Source: Methylotenera sp. (GTDB lineage Bacteria > Pseudomonadota > Gammaproteobacteria > Burkholderiales > Methylophilaceae). From it: a stretch of 64,000 nucleotides of DNA. Below the pieces are notes generated by a model. It made no database searches. It was given only the letters and a program-made list of their open reading frames with translations, and was not told the origin of the DNA. Positions 19,106 to 26,829 of this stretch are shown here, piece after piece. The stretch is from contig NZ_JAUXOY010000028.1 in NCBI RefSeq assembly GCF_030684185.1, forward strand, positions 95,373 to 159,372. The letters run 5' to 3'. Made by a program: the position numbers and the translations under genes. How positions within the stretch are numbered: position 1 is the stretch's first letter; each line of letters begins with the position of its first letter.

Positions 19106-21295
19106 TTAAAACCTCGCAACATCATCATTAAAGTGTGCGTGTGTAGCAGCAGCTAAAATATGCGTTTTATCCGTAACAACGTCACAACCTAGTATTGGTG
19201 TGGGTTCTAGCGTTACCTTTTTGTTACTTATTACTTTGCTATCCGTAACAACGTCACAATTGTTACTCATGCTATCCGTAACAGTAACAACATCCGATAC
19301 ACTCAAAGCCCCGCCGTTATTGGCTTCCAGCAAAATGTTACCTTGTGACGGCAAATTTAGGGGGTCTGTGAGATAACGTGCAAACGCGTCATTGAACTGC
19401 TCACACTCAAACCCTTTTGCAGTTTCATAGCCGTTAATGCGAATGGTTTTTGATGCAATGCCATAATCTTTAAGCTTATTTGATAGTTGCCGTGGGCTTA
19501 ACTGTTTACCTCGGTTATAAGTAGCCCATGACTTTTCGCTATCTTCACATAACGCATTGATTAGTTCGGTCGTGGTTATTTTAATCACTTGTTTAGCTTC
19601 AAACACTTCTTGAATATCAGATAGCAATTCATTGGCACTACTCACAGGCGTTTGCGTTGCACCTGATAGCCTTAACGCTGCGTTCAATGCAGTAACAGGC
19701 CAATGCCCACCAGCCACACTAGCAACCTGTAATAGCGGCTCCCAGTTATCTTGGTCACGGTCGCCTAGCGCATCAGGTAGGTGTGGCCGCGCTTCTTTAA
19801 CTTGCTGGCTGTAGTCTTCAGCAAATCTAGCTAACTTACTGGCTAACACTTCAAACAATCCAGCTTCAGCACGGCGCAATCGCTCAACATTTTCACTAGC
19901 GGTCTTGCGCCTTAATTCAAACACAATAGAACGGCTGGTAACTGTTTCCGCTAGCTTGATAGCGTTAATGCCCGCAATGGCTTTCATGCCCCACACATTA
20001 AACTTAGTAGGCACAAAATCATCGTTTTTAGCAACGCTACGCCACACGCTCGCACTATCCCGCGTATGTCCTGCGTTGATTAATCCGCGTAATTCCTCAT
20101 TGTCTTTGAGTACAGTTTCAATTTCATCAATAAACAAAGTGGGCTGGTAAGCTTCAATCATGCGAAATAATACGCTTGGACTAATACCACTAGCTTGGGC
20201 GGTTCTAGGTGCAAGTCTTGCCAGTACGGTAAGTAATTGAGTTTTACCGCAAGCGCGTTCAGGCGCATTGATTAAGGCAATCGGGGCGCAATCAATCACG
20301 TCAATAAACCAACACGAACTCACCCACAATGCGGCGGTTTGTGCCTGGTGTTTATCCAGCACGATAAACCGCTGTATCGTGTGCGTAATGTCATCAAGTA
20401 ATTGCGCTGGATTAATAGCCTCATTCCAAGGCTCAATATCTGCAAAAGGCGAATCATCTTGGTTCAAGCTTTCACGTTCTGCTTTCACCATACTATCAAG
20501 CGTTTTTATTTGAATGTTTAATACTTTAGCTTGGTCTTTTCTAACGCGGTCATACTCAATTTTATTAAGCGTTGCCAGCCATGCAATGACTTCATCATCA
20601 GTTTTCGGTAATACCTTTGCATCAACAACCAATAAACAATCGCTTACAGGGGCTTGCATAGCGTCATTTTTAAGCGGTAAAGCTTCAATATCTGTCTTTA
20701 TTGCATTGCGCCCGTGATACTGGTCAAACCATTGCAACCAATCCACACAATCACCTTTTACAGGTAGATTAAGCTTATCAATATCAATCTGTTTTACCTT
20801 TGCTTTTACGTCATTGAGTTTAACAAGTGCATCACTCACATATTGCAATCCAGCCGGGTCATTGTCAGCCCACATAACAACCTCACGGCCTGCGAGCATT
20901 TGCCAGTTCACATCATTAGCACTACTGGCACCGCCGCTAGTAGTTGCAATCAATCCCAGCTTAACAAGTGCATCGGCGCATTTTTCACCTTCCACTAACC
21001 ACACTGGTTTATCAGGATTGTTAGCTATTAGTTGAAGGTTATACAGCGGCTTACCATCGGTAAAACCTAATGCCTTAAAATCAGGCTCTTTTAACAGCGT
21101 CCAATTGCCTGCATCATCACGGCTTAATGGCCTAATCCACTTGTCACCACTTGCATTAACCATGCGTAAGCGCACATATAAGATGTTGCCGTCAGTGTCT
21201 GTGTATAGGTGTAAGCCATCGGATTTATAGCCTTGGTTGCGTTGTTTTTCAGTGATTGTTTTGGCAGCTTGTTTAATGGTGTCAAGTTCGGTCAT
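19106..21295 (-). CDS. Toprim / DUF3631 primase-ATPase of the island
   Basis: A 729-residue replication protein. The N-terminal Toprim-like part has the acidic motif VEGEK (residues 102-106) and ADNDPAG (about 143-149). The central DUF3631-type ATPase has the nucleotide-binding loop ERACGKTQL with GKT at 350-352 and a Walker B-like LFIDEIET at 387-394. It would prime and/or unwind the element's DNA after excision. The start at ATG 21,295 overlaps the zinc-finger gene's TGA (ATGA) with GAGGG upstream. The last ~80 residues are low-complexity with three CDVVTD-like repeats, matching DNA repeats at 19,168-19,292. Confidence 0.85.
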   Translation of the reverse strand: MTELDTIKQAAKTITEKQRNQGYKSDGLHLYTDTDGNILYVRLRMVNASGDKWIRPLSRDDAGNWTLLKEPDFKALGFTDGKPLYNLQLIANNPDKPVWLVEGEKCADALVKLGLIATTSGGASSANDVNWQMLAGREVVMWADNDPAGLQYVSDALVKLNDVKAKVKQIDIDKLNLPVKGDCVDWLQWFDQYHGRNAIKTDIEALPLKNDAMQAPVSDCLLVVDAKVLPKTDDEVIAWLATLNKIEYDRVRKDQAKVLNIQIKTLDSMVKAERESLNQDDSPFADIEPWNEAINPAQLLDDITHTIQRFIVLDKHQAQTAALWVSSCWFIDVIDCAPIALINAPERACGKTQLLTVLARLAPRTAQASGISPSVLFRMIEAYQPTLFIDEIETVLKDNEELRGLINAGHTRDSASVWRSVAKNDDFVPTKFNVWGMKAIAGINAIKLAETVTSRSIVFELRRKTASENVERLRRAEAGLFEVLASKLARFAEDYSQQVKEARPHLPDALGDRDQDNWEPLLQVASVAGGHWPVTALNAALRLSGATQTPVSSANELLSDIQEVFEAKQVIKITTTELINALCEDSEKSWATYNRGKQLSPRQLSNKLKDYGIASKTIRINGYETAKGFECEQFNDAFARYLTDPLNLPSQGNILLEANNGGALSVSDVVTVTDSMSNNCDVVTDSKVISNKKVTLEPTPILGCDVVTDKTHILAAATHAHFNDDVARF
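19168..19292. repeat. Three direct repeats at the 3' end of the primase gene
   Basis: The 20-bp sequence TATCCGTAACAACGTCACAA occurs exactly at 19,168-19,187 and 19,240-19,259, and a variant (TATCCGTAACAGTAACAACA) starts at 19,273. In the gene they code for a repeated (C)DVVTD peptide. Spacing is irregular (72 and 33 bp). They may be iteron-like sites for replication or a simple coding repeat; the sequence alone cannot decide. Confidence 0.6.
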
Positions 21296-21594
21296 TTTGC
21301 ACCCTCTATCCATGCGCCTAATTGCTTACAGGCTTCTATAAAGTTAAGGCCGTGTTTGTGCATATGAAAAGCTAAAACATCCCCGCCATGAGCGCCACAT
21401 ACCATACAGCGATACGCGCCTTTTTCTACATTGATACGTAGACTAGGTTTTGTGTCAGGATGAAAGCAACATATAGCATCACGCCATGCGCCAGTGCCTT
21501 TTAGGGTAATGTTTTGAGATTCGTAGTATGGGATTGAGCTAGGCAATGCTCTACGTGAAAACTTGCCCGCGTATTTGGGTTTCGCGTTTTTCAT
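21292..21594 (-). CDS. CHC2-type zinc-finger protein (separate primase zinc domain)
   Basis: 100 residues holding a DnaG-like zinc-binding domain: CCFHPDTKPSLRIN followed by YRCMVCGAHGGDVLAF gives C-H-C-C ligands. It would help the Toprim/DUF3631 protein downstream recognise DNA templates; here the zinc domain is split off as a separate gene. It lies 2 nt after the AlpA gene and is coupled to the primase gene by an ATGA overlap, so the three form one operon. Confidence 0.85.
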   Translation of the reverse strand: MKNAKPKYAGKFSRRALPSSIPYYESQNITLKGTGAWRDAICCFHPDTKPSLRINVEKGAYRCMVCGAHGGDVLAFHMHKHGLNFIEACKQLGAWIEGAK

Positions 21595-21596
21595 GT

Positions 21597-21839
21597 TTAC
21601 ACCGCCTTTGCTGCTAGAGCTGCTCGTACTAACCTAACTGACCATGCCGTTGTGCGCTCGGTTAGCTTTACGGGCTTCGGGATAGTTGAGTTTTTTACGC
21701 CCCTCCAAATTGACGCGCTTGAAACACCATACAAACCTTTCATTACAGGCAATCTAATATAGGCACTATCTGGAAGTTGGTCAAAGTTTTTGAGGGCTTC
21801 GGGGATTGTTTGAGTTAGTTCTGATTTTAATTGTTGCAT
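21597..21839 (-). CDS. AlpA-family DNA-binding regulator
   Basis: 80 residues, the right size for the AlpA/phage-excisionase-type winged-helix family: YIRLPVMKGLYGVSSASIWRGVKNSTIPKPVKLTERTTAWSV matches the helix-turn-helix and wing in order. In P4-like islands such proteins control integrase expression and excision. ATG 21,839 has GGAG 9 nt upstream. First gene of the AlpA-zinc finger-primase operon. Confidence 0.85.
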   Translation of the reverse strand: MQQLKSELTQTIPEALKNFDQLPDSAYIRLPVMKGLYGVSSASIWRGVKNSTIPKPVKLTERTTAWSVRLVRAALAAKAV

Positions 21840-21948
21840 TTTAAATCACTCCATTTAAGACAACGTCATGTCGTCAATGGATAGTCATTTTATGCACTAA
21901 AAAACTCTATAAAAGGCACGTAATTAATGATTTATTTTACGGAAAAGT

Positions 21949-22809
21949 TTAGTCGGTGTTTCGTTCCGCTATTTCATGCGCAGCAAGTGCCGCCAGTTTG
22001 TTAAGGTGACTTTCAGTTAACGTTTCATCTGCAAGTTTTTGTGTGGTTTTTCTTACCACCTCTTCACCGCCTTCACCTTCAGGAAAAATTGCATCTGCCA
22101 TTACACGGTTTGGGATTTTTACCCCTTCAATTTCTGCCCATATGCTTAAATCCAAGTAAGGTAATACTCCAAATTTAGCCCAGCCATCAAAATCTGGTCG
22201 TAGTTTGTTGTCAATGGATACACCCACTTGCTGTAATGGGCTACGTAAATTTATTAGTAATCGCTTAAATTGCTCAATTAGCGCTTTATCTGGAAGTCCC
22301 ATATCTACGCTCACATGTATATGTGAATCTTGACTTTCATTTATGTTACTAACAGGTTCATCAAGCCAAGGCTTGAAGGGATAATCGTCAGGAAAATCAA
22401 GGGGAGGTATCAAAAACATATTAAAACGATTTCTAAAATAATTTCTGGCGTACGTGCGCTTCTCGCCTTCAATATTATTTTCTATGAGATAGAGTTCTTG
22501 AACAGTTAGCCTATGTACTCCTAAAGAGTAATTAGGCTTTTTAGCTTTAAGCTCATAAAGTTTGTCGGTCAAAAAAAACGCTCCAAATGATGCGCTATCA
22601 TCTACGTAAATAATAGGACTTTTCTGAAGGAGCATGAATTGGTTTTTAATAACATCACTAATATTACTTTTTAAGTATTTCCTAATATCATGCCGCACTA
22701 ACAATTGCTCATACCACCCCGCCGCATCAAGTGTTTTTGCCGCATCATATTTTTCAAGTATGAACCACGAGGGTAGCTCTCTAAAGTGCTTAATAGATTT
22801 TATTGACAA
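21949..22809 (-). CDS. DUF6387-like protein of unknown function
   Basis: 286 residues beginning LPSWFILEKYDAAKTLDAAGWYEQLLVR, the layout I associate with DUF6387 proteins found near integrases of P4-type islands; this is recalled from memory with moderate certainty. The start is most likely TTG 22,809, with AGGGG about 7 nt upstream and no ATG until far inside. The middle has a conserved-looking HIHVSVDMGLPDKALIEQF block. No enzyme motif is apparent. It lies between the integrase and AlpA genes. Confidence 0.55.
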   Translation of the reverse strand: MSIKSIKHFRELPSWFILEKYDAAKTLDAAGWYEQLLVRHDIRKYLKSNISDVIKNQFMLLQKSPIIYVDDSASFGAFFLTDKLYELKAKKPNYSLGVHRLTVQELYLIENNIEGEKRTYARNYFRNRFNMFLIPPLDFPDDYPFKPWLDEPVSNINESQDSHIHVSVDMGLPDKALIEQFKRLLINLRSPLQQVGVSIDNKLRPDFDGWAKFGVLPYLDLSIWAEIEGVKIPNRVMADAIFPEGEGGEEVVRKTTQKLADETLTESHLNKLAALAAHEIAERNTD

Positions 22810-22840
22810 AACACGCCCCTTTACGCCCTAAATTAAGAAA

Positions 22841-22891
22841 CCACACCATTCGCTAAGGGTTGCGAGGTTCGCCCCGTCGGGCTAGGTGTGG
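22841..22891. other. Long hairpin in the island control region
   Basis: CCACACC at 22,841-22,847 pairs with GGTGTGG at 22,885-22,891; the 37 bases between can form further GC-rich pairs (GCGAGGTTCGCC and CCCGTCGGGC). It lies between the 53-aa ORF and the DUF6387-like gene on the minus strand, without a U-tract, so it is not a classic terminator. It could be a leader structure or a small immunity-type RNA as known in P4; that role is only a guess. Confidence 0.45.
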
Positions 22892-22904
22892 CTAAACTGG
22901 TTAA

Positions 22905-23066
22905 TTATTCTCTAACTAGTTGCAGGTAATGTATTGTTGCTTTTTTATTCTCAACCGTGAGCTTTAAAAAATTTGCTGTTATAGACAATTCTTGTTCTGT
23001 AAGTTTAGGTAAACATTGCATTATCTTGAGTAAATCATTTAACTTTTCAGTATCGCTAATATTCAT
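22905..23066 (-). CDS. 53-residue uncharacterised protein
   Basis: Minus-strand ORF (MNISDTEKLNDLLKIMQCLP... FLKLTVENKKATIHYLQLVRE) with GAGG about 9 nt before its ATG. It appears to be two or three helices and has the composition of a real protein. It lies between the integrase (stop 23,148) and the control-region hairpin. No family recognised; position suggests a small regulator of the element. Confidence 0.55.
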   Translation of the reverse strand: MNISDTEKLNDLLKIMQCLPKLTEQELSITANFLKLTVENKKATIHYLQLVRE

Positions 23067-23147
23067 ACCTGATAACCTCATTTTTAAGTGGCGTAAGCCT
23101 TGCCGTAATCTTGCCCTAGCAAATACTAGCCAATTTCATTAAATTGC

Positions 23148-24389
23148 TTAGGCTTGCTTAAATGGCAATACCTTTGCGCCATCCCTAGCAATGTCTAATT
23201 GGTCACTCCACCATTGCGCTAGCTTTTTACGTTCAATATCGTATGTAGCTTCGTTATAAGTTGCGCTGATAGCGTTTTCATCTTTGTGCTGTAAAAATGA
23301 GTCTATGGCTTCTTTTCTAAATAATCCGCTTTCATTGGCTTGAGTGCTAAAAAAGTGACGGCAACCATGTGGCACGATATGGTAATCAGAAAATACGGCG
23401 TCATAGGCATTGCTAATTGCTTTATCAGAAACGGGCTTGCTGGTGAGTCTGCCTGTAAATAAATACTCGCTATGCCCTGTATATACTTTTAATTGTTTTA
23501 ACGCGTCTAAGGCTTGCTTTGATAGCATGATGGTGTGAGGCTTGGTCATGTACTTGCGTGTTTTAGAACGCTCTAGTGGCAATGTCCATATTGCAGTGTC
23601 TAAATCAAACTCCACCCATTTAGCGCACCTTAGCTCGCTTGGTCGTTGTGCGAAACTTAATTGTAAATAAACGCATGATGCCACCTCAAAACTGCCAGCA
23701 TATTCAACTAGGTTACGTAATAGCTTGCCAGCGTCTGCCATTGATTGTAAGTGAGGGAATTTACCACCGACGTGCTTAATTAGTCGCTCGTCTTTTAGCG
23801 GTATTGGGTTCTCAGATATAAGTTTGTCACTCAATGCAAAATCAAACACAGACTTAATCCAGCCTCGTGTTTTTTCCATAAACTCTAAGGCACCACGTTT
23901 TTGCATAATCAATAAACACTTACGCACTAGCTGATTATCAATTTCACTAATGGGGTGCTTACCAATCACGCCATATACATTAGCGTTAAAAGTTTGTTTG
24001 ATTTTTAGGTGCGTACTGGGTGCTAGTGTTCGCTGTTTAATTGCAAGCCAATCCTCTGCAACCCTCTGAAAGGTATTATCCGCATCTTTAGACTTTTGGT
24101 GCTTAGCCAGTTTAGCTTCTAGCACTGGGTCAACATGCTCAATCTTTACCTGTTTGCGCTTTTCGCGTGATTGCTCACGAGCTTCACTTAATGAAAGCTC
24201 AGGGTAAGTGCCTAACTGAATTAGTTTAGCCTTGCCGTGTAGGGTGGTACGAAGCTGAAAGTATTTGCTGCCGTTTGGATGTACAAGTAAAAACAAACCG
24301 TTACCATCACGAAGCGTGTACTGCTTCTCTTGAGGCTTTGAAGCTTTAATTGTAAGGTCGTCTAGTAAATCAGCTTTTAATTTTGCCAT
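23148..24389 (-). CDS. Tyrosine-recombinase integrase (P4 type, DUF4102 arm-binding domain)
   Basis: 413 residues. The N-terminus (LTIKASKPQEKQYTLRDGNGLFLLVHPNGSKYF region) is the DUF4102-type arm-binding domain; the core-binding domain follows; the catalytic domain shows R249 (QRPSEL), H341 and R344 (HGCR), H368 and the nucleophile Y378 (SATYNEATY). It catalyses recombination between tRNA-Leu and the element's own site. It is transcribed away from the tRNA, 165 bp from its 3' end, the normal position for this class. Complete, with no frame damage. Confidence 0.93.
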   Translation of the reverse strand: MAKLKADLLDDLTIKASKPQEKQYTLRDGNGLFLLVHPNGSKYFQLRTTLHGKAKLIQLGTYPELSLSEAREQSREKRKQVKIEHVDPVLEAKLAKHQKSKDADNTFQRVAEDWLAIKQRTLAPSTHLKIKQTFNANVYGVIGKHPISEIDNQLVRKCLLIMQKRGALEFMEKTRGWIKSVFDFALSDKLISENPIPLKDERLIKHVGGKFPHLQSMADAGKLLRNLVEYAGSFEVASCVYLQLSFAQRPSELRCAKWVEFDLDTAIWTLPLERSKTRKYMTKPHTIMLSKQALDALKQLKVYTGHSEYLFTGRLTSKPVSDKAISNAYDAVFSDYHIVPHGCRHFFSTQANESGLFRKEAIDSFLQHKDENAISATYNEATYDIERKKLAQWWSDQLDIARDGAKVLPFKQA

Positions 24390-24394
24390 GAAAA

Positions 24395-24440
24395 CGTATA
24401 AAAATTATGTGTAAGATGATTTTATACGTTTTTTTATACA
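24395..24440. repeat. TTTTTATAC decamers beside the integrase gene
   Basis: CGTATAAAAA (24,395-24,404, the exact complement of TTTTTATACG), TTTTATACG (24,420-24,428) and TTTTTATACA (24,431-24,440) crowd just upstream of the integrase start. The same decamer is repeated twice at the left island end. They fit arm-type integrase sites overlapping the integrase promoter, which would allow self-control; inferred. Confidence 0.6.
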
Positions 24441-24553
24441 TATTGTAAAGCGACATTATGATACGACATGATGCGCCGTGAAGCGCATTATTGGGATAAC
24501 TCATTGTATTTATTGAGGTTTGATACAGAATGATACTACTTGAAACTAACTAA

Positions 24554-24577
24554 TGGTGCCGACGGAGAGACTCGAAC
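24554..24577. other. Right attachment site within the tRNA-Leu 3' end
   Basis: The last 24 bases of tRNA-Leu (T-loop to CCA) match the left copy at 10,909-10,931 with one deletion and one substitution. Strand exchange lies somewhere in the shared block, probably GACGGAGAGACT. The tRNA gene remains complete on this side. Confidence 0.85.
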
Positions 24578-24638
24578 TCTCACGACCTAAGTCACAGCCA
24601 CCTCAAGGCTGCGTGTCTACCAATTCCACCACGACGGC
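24554..24638 (-). tRNA. tRNA-Leu (anticodon GAG)
   Basis: 85-nt class II tRNA with encoded CCA. The anticodon loop TTGAGGT between CAGCC and GGCTG gives anticodon GAG (reads CUC/CUU); the D-arm GTGGAATTGGTAGACAC and T-arm GAGAG-TTCGAGT-CTCTC are normal, and there is a long variable arm. The acceptor stem GCCGTCG / CGTCGGC has one non-pair, U5 opposite U68. It is the attachment target of the island and lies downstream of secG. Confidence 0.95.
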
Positions 24639-24670
24639 ATTTTATTGAGCTTACGCCCAAGAAATTTCAA

Positions 24671-25024
24671 CTATTTAGGTATGTCTTGCGTAGTTGTCGT
24701 ATTTGCCTCAGCAGGAGTTGATGCAGGCACATCTACGGCCTTAGGGGTAACGTTTTGAGTGACACTTGCTTTAATGACACTGCCACCGCTTTCTTTATGG
24801 CTAGCCATATAAGCAAGCGTTAGACTTGTGGCAAAAAACACTACCACAAAGGCTGCGGTTGCGCGACTCATAAAGTTAGCTGAACCCGATACACCAAACA
24901 AACTGCCAGATGCACCAGCACCAAACGAAGCGCCCATATCCGCACCTTTGCCATGCTGTAAAAGCACTAAAGTAATGACGCCTAGCGCTGCAATAACATG
25001 AATTACCAATACAAATTTTTCCAT
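24671..25024 (-). CDS. secG: Protein-export membrane protein SecG
   Basis: 117 residues: two hydrophobic helices (VLVIHVIAALGVITLVLLQ and AFVVVFFATSLTLAYM) around the conserved loop HGKGADMGASFGAGASGSLFG, then a Thr/Ala-rich tail of about 35 residues. It is part of the SecYEG channel. It lies 62 nt after tpiA and before tRNA-Leu, the standard tpiA-secG-tRNA-Leu order. Confidence 0.97.
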   Translation of the reverse strand: MEKFVLVIHVIAALGVITLVLLQHGKGADMGASFGAGASGSLFGVSGSANFMSRATAAFVVVFFATSLTLAYMASHKESGGSVIKASVTQNVTPKAVDVPASTPAEANTTTTQDIPK

Positions 25025-25086
25025 TTTCCACCTAATACTATTTAATATTTACAAGCTTTGCCTTCACTTACACACCATTTCACTCT

Positions 25087-25839
25087 CTAGGTTGCAGCGC
25101 GACATATTCCTTCAAATTCTTGTGCGTTTAACGAGCACTTGCCGATAAGACCGCCGTCTATATCCTGCATAACGAATAATTGTACCGCATTTTGAGGGTT
25201 TACGCTCCCCCCATATAGGATTTTCAGGCTTGCCGCAGCCGATTTATCTAACACAGCAACCTTGCCTCGAATAAACTCATGCATACTTTGAGCTTGATCT
25301 GAACTGGCCGCCAAGCCTGTGCCTATTGCCCAAATTGGCTCATATGAAACCACTGCATTGGCAAATACTCCGGCACCATAGGTATTGATAATAGTGTCTA
25401 ATTGCTTACCTACCACCATTTGCATAACGCCTGCCTCGCGCTCAATCAGCGTTTCACCGACACATAAAATTGGTATTATTCCATGCGCTTTAGCTTGCGC
25501 GAATTTAGTTGCAATATTTTCGTCAGACTCACAATAAGCAGTAGCTCGTTCTGAGTGACCAATAATCACATAGCGCGCGCCAAAATCTTTTAACATTACA
25601 GCGCTCACTTCACCTGTATAGGCACCAACAGCGTCCTTACTTATATTCTGCGCACCCCAGGCAATATTGGTGTTTTGTAGTATAGATTGCGCTTGCGCGA
25701 GGTAAGGGTAAGGTACACAAACCACAACATCGATATTATTTATTGGAGTGATTTTTTGAATGTAGGCCTCTAACAACTGCTTATTGGAGGCTAAGTTACC
25801 ATGCATTTTCCAATTGGCTACTACTAACTTTCGTGGCAT
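25087..25839 (-). CDS. tpiA: Triose-phosphate isomerase
   Basis: Interconverts dihydroxyacetone phosphate and glyceraldehyde 3-phosphate. I chose ATG 25,839 (250 residues, [15 protein letters not shown]), which has AGGG about 7 nt upstream and puts the family's N-terminal lysine motif (NWKMHG) in place; the longer frame from 25,872 lacks support. Active-site residues are visible: K in NWKMHG, H in IIGHSERA, and E in [12 protein letters not shown]. Cytoplasmic. Confidence 0.97.
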   Translation of the reverse strand: MPRKLVVANWKMHGNLASNKQLLEAYIQKITPINNIDVVVCVPYPYLAQAQSILQNTNIAWGAQNISKDAVGAYTGEVSAVMLKDFGARYVIIGHSERATAYCESDENIATKFAQAKAHGIIPILCVGETLIEREAGVMQMVVGKQLDTIINTYGAGVFANAVVSYEPIWAIGTGLAASSDQAQSMHEFIRGKVAVLDKSAAASLKILYGGSVNPQNAVQLFVMQDIDGGLIGKCSLNAQEFEGICRAAT

Positions 25840-25928
25840 GTGAACCCTAATATTTTTATATAATTTTTGCACTTGATTTTAATGCACTTCTAAAGCAGCG
25901 CCATTCTAGCTATTATGCACTATTGCAG

Positions 25929-26762
25929 TCAATTCAAGCCGTTAAGTCTATTGATTGTTTGACGTACTTCAATGATGACTTCTGAGGCAGTCAAACCGAC
26001 TGGGCCGATGCCTTTTGCAACTAAAGCATCCGCCGCCGCACCGTGCAAATAAACGCCAAGTTTTGCAGCTTCTAACCCGCTTAAGCCTTGCGCAATGAAA
26101 CTGCCAATAATACCGCTTAGCACATCCCCAGTACCGCCACTCGCTAGCCCTGCGTTACCCGTGGTGTTCAAAAACCAACTGCCGTCATGATGTGCAACAA
26201 TGCTACCAGCCCCTTTTAATACACAGCTTGCGTGAAATGTACTCGCTAAGTTCAGCGCACTCTCAGCACGATTTTTCTGGATCGCTTCACTGTCAATTGC
26301 TTGCAATCTAGCCGCCTCCCCTGCGTGGGGGGTGATAACAGTTTCAGCATGGCGGTTTTTGCAAATTGCGCCTAAATGAGCATGCTTGGCAAGCAAATTA
26401 AGGGCGTCCGCATCCAGCAGCATCGGCACATCTTGCGCTAACCAAAACTCTAGCAATTCAATTGCGGTATTTGATTGCCCAAGCCCTGGCCCAATAACCA
26501 CACAATTCAATTGCGTCAATTGAGTTAAATCAGCTGGCGAACGAAACATGATTTCCGGCTGATTTAAATCCACACCAGGCGCGTTACTGGACAACACTGC
26601 CGCGTAAACACGCCCTGCGCCACTGAACAAGGCGGCTCTTGAGGCCAACAGCACTGCGCCTGCCATACTAAAATCGCCGCCTATAATCGCAACACTACCA
26701 AACGAACCTTTATGTGCATCAATTTTACGCGGAGGCAAAGCAGGCTGAAACATGCTTTGCAC
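25929..26762 (-). CDS. ADP/ATP-dependent (S)-NAD(P)H-hydrate dehydratase
   Basis: Repairs hydrated NAD(P)H; ribokinase-like fold. 277 residues from GTG 26,762 (ATG at 26,753 is an alternative). Motifs are HKGSFGSVAIIGGDFSMAGA near the start, LDADALN, and the catalytic NTGNAGLASGGTGDVLSGII block. Only the dehydratase domain is present; the epimerase half fused to it in many bacteria (YjeF/Nnr) is absent, so an epimerase gene should be elsewhere. It lies between recJ and tpiA. Confidence 0.93.
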   Translation of the reverse strand: MQSMFQPALPPRKIDAHKGSFGSVAIIGGDFSMAGAVLLASRAALFSGAGRVYAAVLSSNAPGVDLNQPEIMFRSPADLTQLTQLNCVVIGPGLGQSNTAIELLEFWLAQDVPMLLDADALNLLAKHAHLGAICKNRHAETVITPHAGEAARLQAIDSEAIQKNRAESALNLASTFHASCVLKGAGSIVAHHDGSWFLNTTGNAGLASGGTGDVLSGIIGSFIAQGLSGLEAAKLGVYLHGAAADALVAKGIGPVGLTASEVIIEVRQTINRLNGLN

Positions 26763-26829
26763 TAAGTGATGCGCGTTGGTTTTTTCAGTGTTGATAATAT
26801 TTCATCCCGGATTTTAGTTTCACTTGCAT

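Noticed and set aside
18913..19131. 72-codon plus-strand ORF
   Set aside because: It is antisense to the 59-residue docking-like ORF, whose pattern fits a known domain type.
22957..23142. 61-codon plus-strand ORF near the integrase
   Set aside because: It is antisense to the 53-codon minus-strand ORF, which has the better ribosome-binding site and composition.
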